A stretch of 64,000 bases of DNA from positions 1-64,000 of the forward strand of contig CAWELH010000008.1 of the NCBI GenBank assembly GCA_963809925.1, written 5' to 3'. This document shows, piece after piece, positions 1 through 7,350 of the stretch. The notes beneath the pieces are model-generated. The model made no database searches and was not told the origin of the DNA. It saw only the letters and a program-made list of their open reading frames with translations. Position numbers and translations under genes: made by a program. The stretch's first letter is position 1. Every line of letters starts with the position of its first letter. The stretch comes from DASQZK01 sp963809925. GTDB taxonomy: Bacteria > Bacteroidota > Bacteroidia > Bacteroidales > GCA-2748055.

Positions 1-1925
1 ATCGAGTAGGCGGCTGACGGACTAAAGTCCGCCAGTACACCTCTCACACCACTGTACGTACGGGTCACGTATACAGCGGTTCATTAAATTGTAGGGATAC
101 GATTTTATACATCTCCGAAAAAGGTATGTAACCACGGCGTTTCAGGCGTTCGACTGTGATGGTGGTACCAAGAATCGGGCTTTGGGCAACCGCCCAGCCA
201 CCCATACGGCTGCGGCTCCACATGAAGGCTTGATCCGGATTAACCCCCAATCGGATAAGACTTCGTCTTTTCTTCTCAGGTTTCTTCCAGTGATGCCAAA
301 TACAATAGCGAAGCCTGTTCCTGATCCATCCGTCCAGTTCCGAGAGCCTGACATAGATGTTAGCCATCCGGACGTTATTGATCCAGCCCCGCTGGATTTC
401 TGTTAGTCTACGGATGCGCTCATCAAAACTCATCGGGATGGTTTTCCGGGTGACAGCTTTAAGTTTTTGTTTTAGCTTAACCCAGCTCTTTTTGGATACT
501 ACCAATTGATATTTGCCTTTAACGCCCTTCTCATAGGTCGGTACAAACCCGAAGCCCAGAAGTGTGAAGTTTACCGGTCGACAGATGCTACTCTTTTCCC
601 GGTTGATCGGGAGCCTGAGTTTGTCTCTGAGGAACATGAACACCTCATTGCCTGTCTTGCGGGCTTCCGTTTTTGTCCTCATGAAGATGCTAAAATCATC
701 TGCATACCGGACAAAACGAAGTCCCCGTCTTTCCAGTTCCCTGTCTAACTCATGCAGCATGATATTGGACAGCAACGGGCTTAACGGGCTGCCCTGTGGT
801 ACGCCTTTTCTGCGTTTGACCAGCTTACCGTCTATCTGGATAGGCGCTCGCAGCCATTTGCGGATCAGTCGCATTGTTACAGGGCATTTAACCTTCCTGT
901 GAAGGAGCTGAAGCAAATAACAATGGTCCACTTCATCGAAAAAGGATTTTAGATCGATATCCACGATATGCTGGTAGCCATCGTTGATATAACCCAGTCC
1001 TTTTATCACTGCCTGATGTAAGTTCTTTCCCGGACGAAAGCCGTAGCTGTTATCCGAGAACTCGAACTCAAATCTTGCGGCGACTACCTGTAAGACCGCT
1101 TGTTGCAACATGCGGTCTCTAACAGTGGGGATACCCAGTAAACGGGTCTTCCCTCCTCCTTTTGGGATGTATACTCCTTTAATGGCCTGTGGCAGGTACT
1201 TCCCTTGTCGAACTTCCTCTGTCAGAACTTCTTTGTCTATTGACATCAGTTCCGATAACTGGGTTACGGGCATATGATCCACCCCGGCGGAACCGTGGTT
1301 CCGCTGGACCTGGTGCATGGCTCGCAGCATGTTCTTTCGTGTTAGTACCTGTTCGATCATTTTTGGTGTCTTTATCCTTGTTTCCCCGCTCATCCTATTG
1401 AAAGGCTGGAAGCTGCTTACGCAGCCAGCCTCCTTTCAGCATTCAGAGCAATTTAATGTTCGGCCCTTCGCTGCGTCGTGAGACCTCTGCCTTTCTTATG
1501 ACAGCTCGTTTCCTGCAGCTACTATGGCTTCTGCTGACTTCTCCTATCTCAACCCGTGAGTTGGGAGATCTCCCCTGGTAAGAGCTTTCTCCTTCCTCCG
1601 ATCCCTGCGACATCTACATACAAGCTCACGTTAACTTTTAGGACGTTACAATGATGTGCTTGCTTATCCCAAGCTTGGATGCCTCTTATGCCGTTCCTGT
1701 TCGTCAGTACCGGATTTTGCAGTCTGGCTTCCTTCAGCCCCCGGATTGTTCCGGGCTGCCTTGCCACTTGCTAACGGTTCGGGGCGTTACTCCCGCCCGT
1801 AAGGGACTTGCACCCTCTGGAAAAAAAACAACACCTGACTTTGCTCGTTAATCAAAGAAAATTGCTATTTTCAATTATTTATTGAGCTTTCGACAGGTGT
1901 GTGCTACTGCTCATGCAGGGCACAC
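1..1925 (-). mobile_element. Group IIC intron, copy 1 (intact)
   Basis: The minus-strand RNA starts with GTGTGCCC at 1925, the usual group II 5' end. It ends in a domain V (about 30-85) with an ACCGC/GTGGT base carrying a CGC triad, then domain VI and CTACTCGAT at 1. These ends and the domain III-like CAGCAGAAG stretch resemble the IIC intron of Oceanobacillus. The intron encodes a full-length RT. It lacks the extra palindromic blocks of the other two copies, so it is the best candidate for the active parent. The exon left of position 1 is outside the window; the right-hand exon is half of an attC-like repeat. Confidence 0.85.
65..1393 (-). CDS. ltrA: Group II intron reverse transcriptase/maturase (intact)
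   Basis: This 442-residue protein splices its host intron as a maturase and copies it into DNA at a new site. RT blocks are in order: a DLKSFFDEVDH segment at about 147-157, QGSPLSPLLSN at about 200-210 and the catalytic YADD at 230-233. A maturase (thumb) region follows, with an IWHHWKKPEKKRRS stretch typical of class C enzymes. There is no HNH endonuclease domain, as expected for IIC. The start is an ATG 532 nt inside the intron. The stop (TGA, 65-67) lies inside domain V RNA, so the last residues are encoded by the ribozyme core. It is the only copy of the three with an intact C-terminus. Confidence 0.9.
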   Translation of the reverse strand: MSGETRIKTPKMIEQVLTRKNMLRAMHQVQRNHGSAGVDHMPVTQLSELMSIDKEVLTEEVRQGKYLPQAIKGVYIPKGGGKTRLLGIPTVRDRMLQQAVLQVVAARFEFEFSDNSYGFRPGKNLHQAVIKGLGYINDGYQHIVDIDLKSFFDEVDHCYLLQLLHRKVKCPVTMRLIRKWLRAPIQIDGKLVKRRKGVPQGSPLSPLLSNIMLHELDRELERRGLRFVRYADDFSIFMRTKTEARKTGNEVFMFLRDKLRLPINREKSSICRPVNFTLLGFGFVPTYEKGVKGKYQLVVSKKSWVKLKQKLKAVTRKTIPMSFDERIRRLTEIQRGWINNVRMANIYVRLSELDGWIRNRLRYCIWHHWKKPEKKRRSLIRLGVNPDQAFMWSRSRMGGWAVAQSPILGTTITVERLKRRGYIPFSEMYKIVSLQFNEPLYT

Positions 1926-2062
1926 ACATCGGTATAATCATCAATGCCGGGTTCAGTGCCGAATTTTGAGAATTCGTTTGCTCGCTGAATAAATTACGGT
2001 GTAACTGACAATGAATTGCTCGAAACCCGGCAACGATACTTAACGTCGACCGTTAGCGCAAG
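1926..2062 (+). repeat. attC-like recombination site 1 (right part, left end outside window)
   Basis: The sequence begins ACATCGG next to the intron and ends with a CGTTAGC box; GTTAGC is at 2052-2057. The inner arms GCCGGGTT (about 1947) and AACCCGGC (about 2024) are inverted. The first 50 bases closely match the same part of site 2, which shows a repeated site rather than chance. The missing R'' side would lie left of position 1. The attC reading is inferred from layout and family knowledge. Confidence 0.6.
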
Positions 2063-2063
2063 C

Positions 2064-2642
2064 ATGAAGAAAGATACTGCACATATGACACTTCTAATTT
2101 TGGGGACAAATTTATCCTTTGGTCAATCATTGGATAAAAAGTACATTGATAGTTGGGTTTTAAATACTTTCCCAAACTCACAGATTGGAGAAAATGCGCT
2201 TTACATCCTTGATGGTATACTATTGGACAATGATTCCTTAGATTATAAACTATCAAAATTCAAACGGACTGACATTACAAGCATTGATTACTTAGATAAA
2301 GCATTGACTGATAGTTTGACTTTTTGTAAGCCTTTGGAGGGTGTGATAATCATGATTTCAAAGGGCAGTCAAATAAAACGTTCGATTAGAGAAACATATA
2401 GTAAAGCAAAGACAAAATATTCAAAAGTTGATTTACAAACTACCGCCGACATAAATCCAGACAAAGGAGAACCAGTTTTGATTATTGACGGTGTGCAGAT
2501 TGACCACAGAGAATATTTTGAGAGATTTAATGAAATAAAACTTAAACAAATAATCGGAATCCAATACATTGACAGACCCGTGAATCCAGAGATTTATGGA
2601 GCAAATTCAATTAATGGATTAGTAAAGATTACGACAAAATGA
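2064..2642 (+). CDS. Cassette protein with two TonB-plug-like segments
   Basis: From the ATG at 2064 the product has 192 residues. This start lies 7 bases after the GTTAGC box, as in gene cassettes; an upstream TTG at 2016 would overlap the attC-like arm and is unlikely. The N-terminus is hydrophobic and ends in FGQS, so export is plausible. Two segments follow the pattern of a TonB receptor plug domain: ALYILDG near residue 45, and PVLIIDGVQ followed by IYGANSINGLVKITTK at the C-terminus. No beta-barrel follows, so this is a free-standing plug-like protein, not a transporter. Its stop overlaps the next ATG. Function is unknown; binding to a receptor or TonB is only a guess. Confidence 0.65.
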   Translation: MKKDTAHMTLLILGTNLSFGQSLDKKYIDSWVLNTFPNSQIGENALYILDGILLDNDSLDYKLSKFKRTDITSIDYLDKALTDSLTFCKPLEGVIIMISKGSQIKRSIRETYSKAKTKYSKVDLQTTADINPDKGEPVLIIDGVQIDHREYFERFNEIKLKQIIGIQYIDRPVNPEIYGANSINGLVKITTK

Positions 2643-2962
2643 TTAAAAACAAGTGGCGATTGGCATTTTGGATTTCTATCCTGACTCTTTTAGTTGTCAT
2701 AGTAATCGGATTATATTCAATTATTGACCAAGGTGTGACAATTACCTACATGAAAGATGGATATACAAATACGGAGAATGACTTAAATTCTCTGGTTGAA
2801 ATAATTAACGAAACGAATTTGACCAAATCGGAGATTGAAACTAAATTGAAAACTCATAGATTTTTTGAGTTTATGGACTTTAATCAAGACACTATTCCAC
2901 TTGAACGGATAAGTTTGATTTTTAAGAGTGATACTTTAAGAAAGATAGAAAAACAATGGTAA
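2639..2962 (+). CDS. Small membrane-anchored cassette protein
   Basis: This 107-residue protein has one N-terminal membrane helix (about 8-28, rich in I, L and V). A charged extracytoplasmic domain follows, beginning with an IDQGVTITY motif. Its ATG overlaps the stop of the plug-like gene (ATGA), so the two are translationally coupled and form a two-gene cassette. The motif after the helix recalls small predicted immunity proteins (Imm58-like), but this is from memory and weak. It ends 18 bases before intron 2, within the left edge of attC-like site 2. Base composition is AT-rich compared with the chromosomal genes to the right. Confidence 0.6.
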   Translation: MIKNKWRLAFWISILTLLVVIVIGLYSIIDQGVTITYMKDGYTNTENDLNSLVEIINETNLTKSEIETKLKTHRFFEFMDFNQDTIPLERISLIFKSDTLRKIEKQW

Positions 2963-2965
2963 TAA

Positions 2966-2980
2966 ATGCCAGTTGCACTA
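2966..2980 (+). repeat. attC-like site 2, left stub with R'' box
   Basis: The stub ends TTGCACTA at the intron boundary. Joined to ACATCCGG at 5061 it restores CACTAAC, the complement of the GTTAGTG box at 5176-5182. The intron therefore lies inside the R'' box of the site. Confidence 0.65.
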
Positions 2981-3061
2981 ATCGAGTAGGCGGCTGACGG
3001 ACTAAAGTCCGCCAGTACACCTCTCACACCACTGTACGTACGGGTCACGTATACAGCGGTT

Positions 3062-3087
3062 TCCCGGTGGAATAACCGGGACAGGCT
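3062..3087. repeat. Palindromic insertion 1 in intron 2
   Basis: The block begins TCCCGG and ends CCGGGACAGGCT; copy 1 has a single C here. TCCCGG pairs with CCGGGA around a short loop. It sits immediately 5' of domain V in the RNA. The same block is at 5957-5982 in intron 3. The CGGGACAGG tail is shared with the elements flanking the IS at 8999 and 10739. Confidence 0.75.
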
Positions 3088-3188
3088 ATTAAATTGTAGG
3101 GATACGATTTTATACATCTCCGAAAAAGGTATGTAACCACGGCGTTTCAGGCGTTCGACTGTGATGGTGGTACCAAGAATCGGGCTTT

Positions 3189-3233
3189 ATCATTATATAG
3201 TTTATTTTCAAAGGTATTCGGAGGGCTTCGGTT
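3189..3233. repeat. Insertion 2 in intron 2, breaks the RT C-terminus
   Basis: About 45 bases absent from copy 1, AT-rich on the left and ending in GGCTTCGG. It falls between the RT codons for Ala-Gln and Ser-Pro-Ile-Leu. Intron 3 has a close variant of 49 bases at 6084-6132. Confidence 0.65.
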
Positions 3234-3325
3234 GGGCAACCGCCCAGCCACCCATACGGCTGCGGCTCCACATGAAGGCTTGATCCGGATTAACCCCCAA
3301 TCGGATAAGACTTCGTCTTTTCTTC

Positions 3326-4450
3326 TCAGGTTTCTTCTCCCGATAAATCGGACCAAATACAATAGCGAAGCCTGTTCCTGATCCATCCGTCCAGTTCCGA
3401 GAGCCTGACATAGATGTTAGCCATCCGGACGTTATTGATCCAGCCCCGCTGGATTTCTGTTAGTCTACGGATGCGCTCATCAAAACTCATCGGGATGGTT
3501 TTCCGGGTGACAGCTTTAAGTTTTTGTTTTAGCTTAACCCAGCTCTTTTTGGATACTACCAATTGATATTTGCCTTTAACGCCCTTCTCATAGGTCGGTA
3601 CAAACCCGAAGCCCAGAAGTGTGAAGTTTACCGGTCGACAGATGCTACTCTTTTCCCGGTTGATCGGGAGCCTGAGTTTGTCTCTGAGGAACATGAACAC
3701 CTCATTGCCTGTCTTGCGGGCTTCCGTTTTTGTCCTCATGAAGATGCTAAAATCATCTGCATACCGGACAAAACGAAGTCCCCGTCTTTCCAGTTCCCTG
3801 TCTAACTCATGCAGCATGATATTGGACAGCAACGGGCTTAACGGGCTGCCCTGTGGTACGCCTTTTCTGCGTTTGACCAGCTTACCGTCTATCTGGATAG
3901 GCGCTCGCAGCCATTTGCGGATCAGTCGCATTGTTACAGGGCATTTAACCTTCCTGTGAAGGAGCTGAAGCAAATAACAATGGTCCACTTCATCGAAAAA
4001 GGATTTTAGATCGATATCCACGATATGCTGGTAGCCATCGTTGATATAACCCAGTCCTTTTATCACTGCCTGATGTAAGTTCTTTCCCGGACGAAAGCCG
4101 TAGCTGTTATCCGAGAACTCGAACTCAAATCTTGCGGCGACTACCTGTAAGACCGCTTGTTGCAACATGCGGTCTCTAACAGTGGGGATACCCAGTAAAC
4201 GGGTCTTCCCTCCTCCTTTTGGGATGTATACTCCTTTAATGGCCTGTGGCAGGTACTTCCCTTGTCGAACGTCCTCTGTCAGAACTTCTTTGTCTATTGA
4301 CATCAGTTCCGATAACTGGGTTACGGGCATATGATCCACCCCGGCGGAACCGTGGTTCCGCTGGACCTGGTGCATGGCTCGCAGCATGTTCTTTCGTGTT
4401 AGTACCTGTTCGATCATTTTTGGTGTCTTTATCCTTGTTTCCCCGCTCAT
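3326..4450 (-). pseudogene. ltrA: Group II intron RT/maturase, C-terminally truncated (copy 2)
   Basis: The first 364 or so residues match the intact copy 1 RT, including YADD at 230-233, except for one E-to-D change near residue 60. After RYCIW the reading frame enters the palindrome at 3338-3352. That block has replaced nine bases encoding His-His-Trp, and the frame stops ten residues later. The remaining conserved C-terminal part, about 70 residues, survives out of frame and is further interrupted at 3189-3233. RT blocks 1-7 are intact but the end of the maturase/DNA-binding region is lost, so this protein is probably inactive. Confidence 0.8.
3338..3352. repeat. Palindromic replacement 3 in intron 2
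   Basis: TCCCGATAAATCGG(A) stands in place of nine bases of RT coding sequence present in copy 1. Intron 3 has the perfect form TCCCGATAAATCGGGA at 6237-6252. The one-base difference changes the resulting frame. Confidence 0.75.
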
Positions 4451-4587
4451 CCTATTGAAAGGCTGGAAGCTGCTTACGCAGCCAGCCTCCTTTCAGCATT
4501 CAGAGCAATTTAATGTTCGGCCCTTCGCTGCGTCGTGAGACCTCTGCCTTTCTTATGACAGCTCGTTTCCTGCAGCTACTATGGCTT

Positions 4588-4620
4588 GCGCCACCGCTGA
4601 AGCTTTAGGCGGCACGCGGT
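4588..4620. repeat. Palindromic insertion 4 in intron 2 (GCTGAAGCTT family)
   Basis: 33 bases with a CCGCTGAAGCTTTAGGCGG near-palindrome inserted between GGCTT and CTGCTGAC. Copy 1 keeps the uninterrupted CAGCAGAAG segment that is conserved in IIC domain III. Also present at 7488-7520. The core GCTGAAGCT recurs at 14309-14330 and 17541-17564. Confidence 0.7.
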
Positions 4621-4870
4621 CTGCTGACTTCTCCTATCTCAACCCGTGAGTTGGGAGATCTCCCCTGGTAAGAGCTTTCTCCCTTCCTCCGATCCCTGCG
4701 ACATCTACATACAAGCTCACGTTAACTTTTAGGACGTTACAATGATGTGCTTGCTTATCCCAAGCTTGGATGCCTCTTATGCCGTTCCTGTTCGTCAGTA
4801 CCGGATTTTGCAGTCTGGCTTCCTTCAGCCCCCGGATTGCTCCGGGCTGCCTTGCCACTTGCTAACGGTT

Positions 4871-4888
4871 TCCCGATGGTTATCGGGA
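4871..4888. repeat. Palindromic replacement 6 in intron 2
   Basis: TCCCGATGGTTATCGGGA replaces the short CGGGGCG of copy 1. The same block is in intron 3 at 7770-7787. Confidence 0.75.
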
Positions 4889-4918
4889 TTACTCCCGCCC
4901 GTAAGGGACTTGCACCCT

Positions 4919-4951
4919 TCGGTCGCCGAAGGCTTGCCGAAGGTGATACCT
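4919..4951. repeat. Palindromic insertion 7 in intron 2
   Basis: About 33 bases containing CCTTCGGTCGCCGAAGG, a perfect 7-base stem with a TCG loop, followed by a second GCCGAAGG. Copy 1 reads straight through. Present in intron 3 at about 7818-7850. Confidence 0.7.
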
Positions 4952-5060
4952 CTGGAAAAAAAACAACACCTGACTTTGCTCGTTAATCAAAGAAAATTGC
5001 TATTTTCAATTATTTATTGAGCTTTCGACAGGTGTGTGCTACTGCTCATGCAGGGCACAC

Positions 5061-5190
5061 ACATCCGGTAAATTATCATTGCCAGGTTCGCTCCGAATTT
5101 TGAAAATTCGTTTGAACGATGATTAAATACTTTAACCAACTCTAACCACCCTGGCAACGAAACTTACCGGTCAACGTTAGTGGCAAGCGG
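5061..5190 (+). repeat. attC-like recombination site 2, right part
   Basis: With the stub at 2966-2980 this forms a site of about 140 bp. The arms TTGCACTAAC...CCGGTAA...TTGCCAGG (left) and CCTGGCAA...TTACCGG...GTTAGTGGCAA (right) are complementary. A few bases are unpaired on one side, as the extrahelical bases of attC are. GTTAGTG is at 5176-5182 and the central loop is about 60 nt. Confidence 0.65.
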
Positions 5191-5226
5191 TCAGAAAAAC
5201 AATGCCCAGGATAGTGCAACTTTTCT

Positions 5227-5234
5227 TATCTTTG
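5227..5234 (+). promoter_or_regulatory. Bacteroidota -7 element of the PIN cassette
   Basis: TATCTTTG matches TAnnTTTG exactly and lies 18 bases before the PIN toxin ATG. No clear TTG -33 element is seen. It suggests that the cassette carries its own promoter. Confidence 0.5.
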
Positions 5235-5252
5235 TTAAATGACTAAGAAATT

Positions 5253-5723
5253 ATGATTCAGAGGGTATATATCGATACTTCAGTGATTGGTGGCTGCTTT
5301 GATCAGGAATTCGCAGAATGGTCAAACCGTTTATTCGAGGATTTTAAACAGGGTAGACGAATAGCTGTTATTTCAGATCTAACCATAGATGAATTATCGG
5401 ATGCACCTCAGCAGGTGAAAGATAATTTTGAATCCATTCCAGATGAATCCCTCGAAATTGTATTTAGTGATAAGGAAGCAAGATCACTTGCTGACAAATA
5501 CATCAAAGAAGAAGCGGTATCTTCAAAATTTTACGAAGATGCATTACATATAGCCATTGCCACGGTTTACCAGACCAATGTACTGGCCAGTTGGAATTTT
5601 AAACATATCGTGAATCTTGAACGGATCCGGATGTACAATTCAGTAAATATGAAAGCGGGTTACCAAATATTGGAGATCAGAACGCCACGAGAAATAATTA
5701 AATTTAAAGAAGATGAAGACTGA
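5253..5723 (+). CDS. PIN-domain toxin (VapC-like)
   Basis: This 156-residue predicted RNase belongs to the PIN family. The N-terminal YIDTSVIGG supplies the first catalytic Asp (residue 8). DELSDA near residue 48 and YEDALHIA near residue 96 supply further acidic residues, and NFKHIV follows. Such proteins cleave RNA and are held in check by a partner antitoxin. The start ATG lies 18 bases after a TATCTTTG promoter element. The 3' end overlaps the small gene at 5713 by 11 bases, so the pair behaves as a toxin-antitoxin cassette. It lies between attC-like sites 2 and 3. The actual RNA target is unknown. Confidence 0.75.
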   Translation: MIQRVYIDTSVIGGCFDQEFAEWSNRLFEDFKQGRRIAVISDLTIDELSDAPQQVKDNFESIPDESLEIVFSDKEARSLADKYIKEEAVSSKFYEDALHIAIATVYQTNVLASWNFKHIVNLERIRMYNSVNMKAGYQILEIRTPREIIKFKEDED

Positions 5724-5892
5724 AAAGGAATTCGATGCTGTTAAAATGATGCGCGAAATACGTCAAAAACGTCACGAAGAGTATGAATCTAATCCTCATT
5801 TGAGAGAGATCAGATTAGCAGCCATACGTAAAAAATATGCCAAAAAAATCAGGGTTAAAAATCCGCCAGCCACTAATCGAGTAGGCGGCTGA
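5713..5892 (+). CDS. Small putative antitoxin whose 3' end runs into intron 3
   Basis: This 59-residue basic protein starts MKTEKEFDAVKMMREIR and continues with a charged helical stretch. It overlaps the PIN toxin by 11 bases. Small genes starting MKTxxFDAV often follow PIN genes of this type in Bacteroidota, so an antitoxin role is likely. The intron boundary (5875/5876) falls after codon 54; the last residues (Arg-Val-Gly-Gly) and the stop are intron-encoded. Without the intron the frame would run about 64 residues into the attC-like site. The intron insertion therefore changes only the C-terminal tail. Confidence 0.6.
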   Translation: MKTEKEFDAVKMMREIRQKRHEEYESNPHLREIRLAAIRKKYAKKIRVKNPPATNRVGG

Positions 5893-5956
5893 CGGACTAA
5901 AGTCCGCCAGTACACCTCTCACACCACTGTACGTACGGGTCACGTATACAGCGGTT

Positions 5957-5982
5957 TCCCGGTGGAATAACCGGGACAGGCT
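5957..5982. repeat. Palindromic insertion 1 in intron 3
   Basis: Same block as 3062-3087: TCCCGG...CCGGGACAGGCT next to domain V. Confidence 0.7.
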
Positions 5983-6081
5983 ATTAAATTGTAGGGATAC
6001 GATTTTATACATCTCCGAAAAAGGTATGTAACCACGGCGTTTCAGGCGTTCGACTGTGATGGTGGTACCAAGAATCGGGCT

Positions 6082-7350
6082 TTACTCATTATATAGTTTA
6101 TTTTCAAAGGTATTCGTGAGGGCTTCGCCGTTGGGCAACCGCCCAGCCACCCATACGGCTGCGGCTCCACATGAAGGCTTGATCCGGATTAACCCCCAAT
6201 CGGATAAGACTTCGTCTTTTCTTCTCAGGTTTCTTCTCCCGATAAATCGGGACCAAATACAATAGCGAAGCCTGTTCCTGATCCATCCGTCCAGTTCCGA
6301 GAGCCTGACATAGATGTTAGCCATCCGGACGTTATTGATCCAGCCCCGCTGGATTTCTGTTAGTCTACGGATGCGCTCATCAAAACTCATCGGGATGGTT
6401 TTCCGGGTGACAGCTTTAAGTTTTTGTTTTAGCTTAACCCAGCTCTTTTTGGATACTACCAATTGATATTTGCCTTTAACGCCCTTCTCATAGGTCGGTA
6501 CAAACCCGAAGCCCAGAAGTGTGAAGTTTACCGGTCGACAGATGCTACTCTTTTCCCGGTTGATCGGGAGCCTGAGTTTGTCTCTGAGGAACATGAACAC
6601 CTCATTGCCTGTCTTGCGGGCTTCCGTTTTTGTCCTCATGAAGATGCTAAAATCATCTGCATACCGGACAAAACGAAGTCCCCGTCTTTCCAGTTCCCTG
6701 TCTAACTCATGCAGCATGATATTGGACAGCAACGGGCTTAACGGGCTGCCCTGTGGTACGCCTTTTCTGCGTTTGACCAGCTTACCGTCTATCTGGATAG
6801 GCGCTCGCAGCCATTTGCGGATCAGTCGCATTGTTACAGGGCATTTAACCTTCCTGTGAAGGAGCTGAAGCAAATAACAATGGTCCACTTCATCGAAAAA
6901 GGATTTTAGATCGATATCCACGATATGCTGGTAGCCATCGTTGATATAACCCAGTCCTTTTATCACTGCCTGATGTAAGTTCTTTCCCGGACGAAAGCCG
7001 TAGCTGTTATCCGAGAACTCGAACTCAAATCTTGCGGCGACTACCTGTAAGACCGCTTGTTGCAACATGCGGTCTCTAACAGTGGGGATACCCAGTAAAC
7101 GGGTCTTCCCTCCTCCTTTTGGGATGTATACTCCTTTAATGGCCTGTGGCAGGTACTTCCCTTGTCGAACGTCCTCTGTCAGAACTTCTTTGTCTATTGA
7201 CATCAGTTCCGATAACTGGGTTACGGGCATATGATCCACCCCGGCGGAACCGTGGTTCCGCTGGACCTGGTGCATGGCTCGCAGCATGTTCTTTCGTGTT
7301 AGTACCTGTTCGATCATTTTTGGTGTCTTTATCCTTGTTTCCCCGCTCAT
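6082..7350 (-). pseudogene. ltrA: Group II intron RT/maturase, frameshifted C-terminus (copy 3)
   Basis: It is identical to copy 2 up to RYCIW, with YADD at 230-233 intact. The 16-base palindrome TCCCGATAAATCGGGA at 6237-6252 then shifts the frame. The last 57 or so residues (from SRFIGRRN) are an out-of-frame reading of the conserved tail, continuing into the AT-rich block at 6084-6132. The RT catalytic core is complete but the C-terminal maturase/DNA-binding part is replaced by nonsense. It probably depends on the intact copy 1 protein in trans. Confidence 0.8.
6237..6252. repeat. Palindromic replacement 3 in intron 3
   Basis: TCCCGATAAATCGGGA, a perfect 6-base stem (TCCCGA/TCGGGA) with an AT-rich loop. 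It replaces the His-His-Trp codons of copy 1. Confidence 0.75.

Larger units (their letters stand above)
2981..5060 (-). mobile_element. Group IIC intron, copy 2 (carries palindromic insertions)
   Basis: The ends are the same as copy 1: GTGTGCCC at 5060 and CTACTCGAT at 2981. It is 2080 bp against 1925 for copy 1. Outside a few blocks the two are almost identical. The extra 155 bp is accounted for by six blocks at about 3062, 3189, 3338, 4588, 4871 and 4919, most of them palindromic. Two blocks break the RT gene. One splits the conserved domain III-like CAGCAGAAG segment, so splicing may be reduced. The exon junction on the + strand is CACTA|ACATC. Confidence 0.85.

Noticed and set aside
506..902. 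+ strand open frames inside the introns (also 3563-3959 and 6463-6859)
   Set aside because: They are antisense to the RT gene, repeat identically in all three copies because the DNA is the same, and show no protein features of their own.
2064..2642. Truncated TonB-dependent receptor gene
   Set aside because: The frame is closed by its own stop overlapping the next start, has its own N-terminus just after the R' box and shows two plug-like units, so it looks like a complete small gene.
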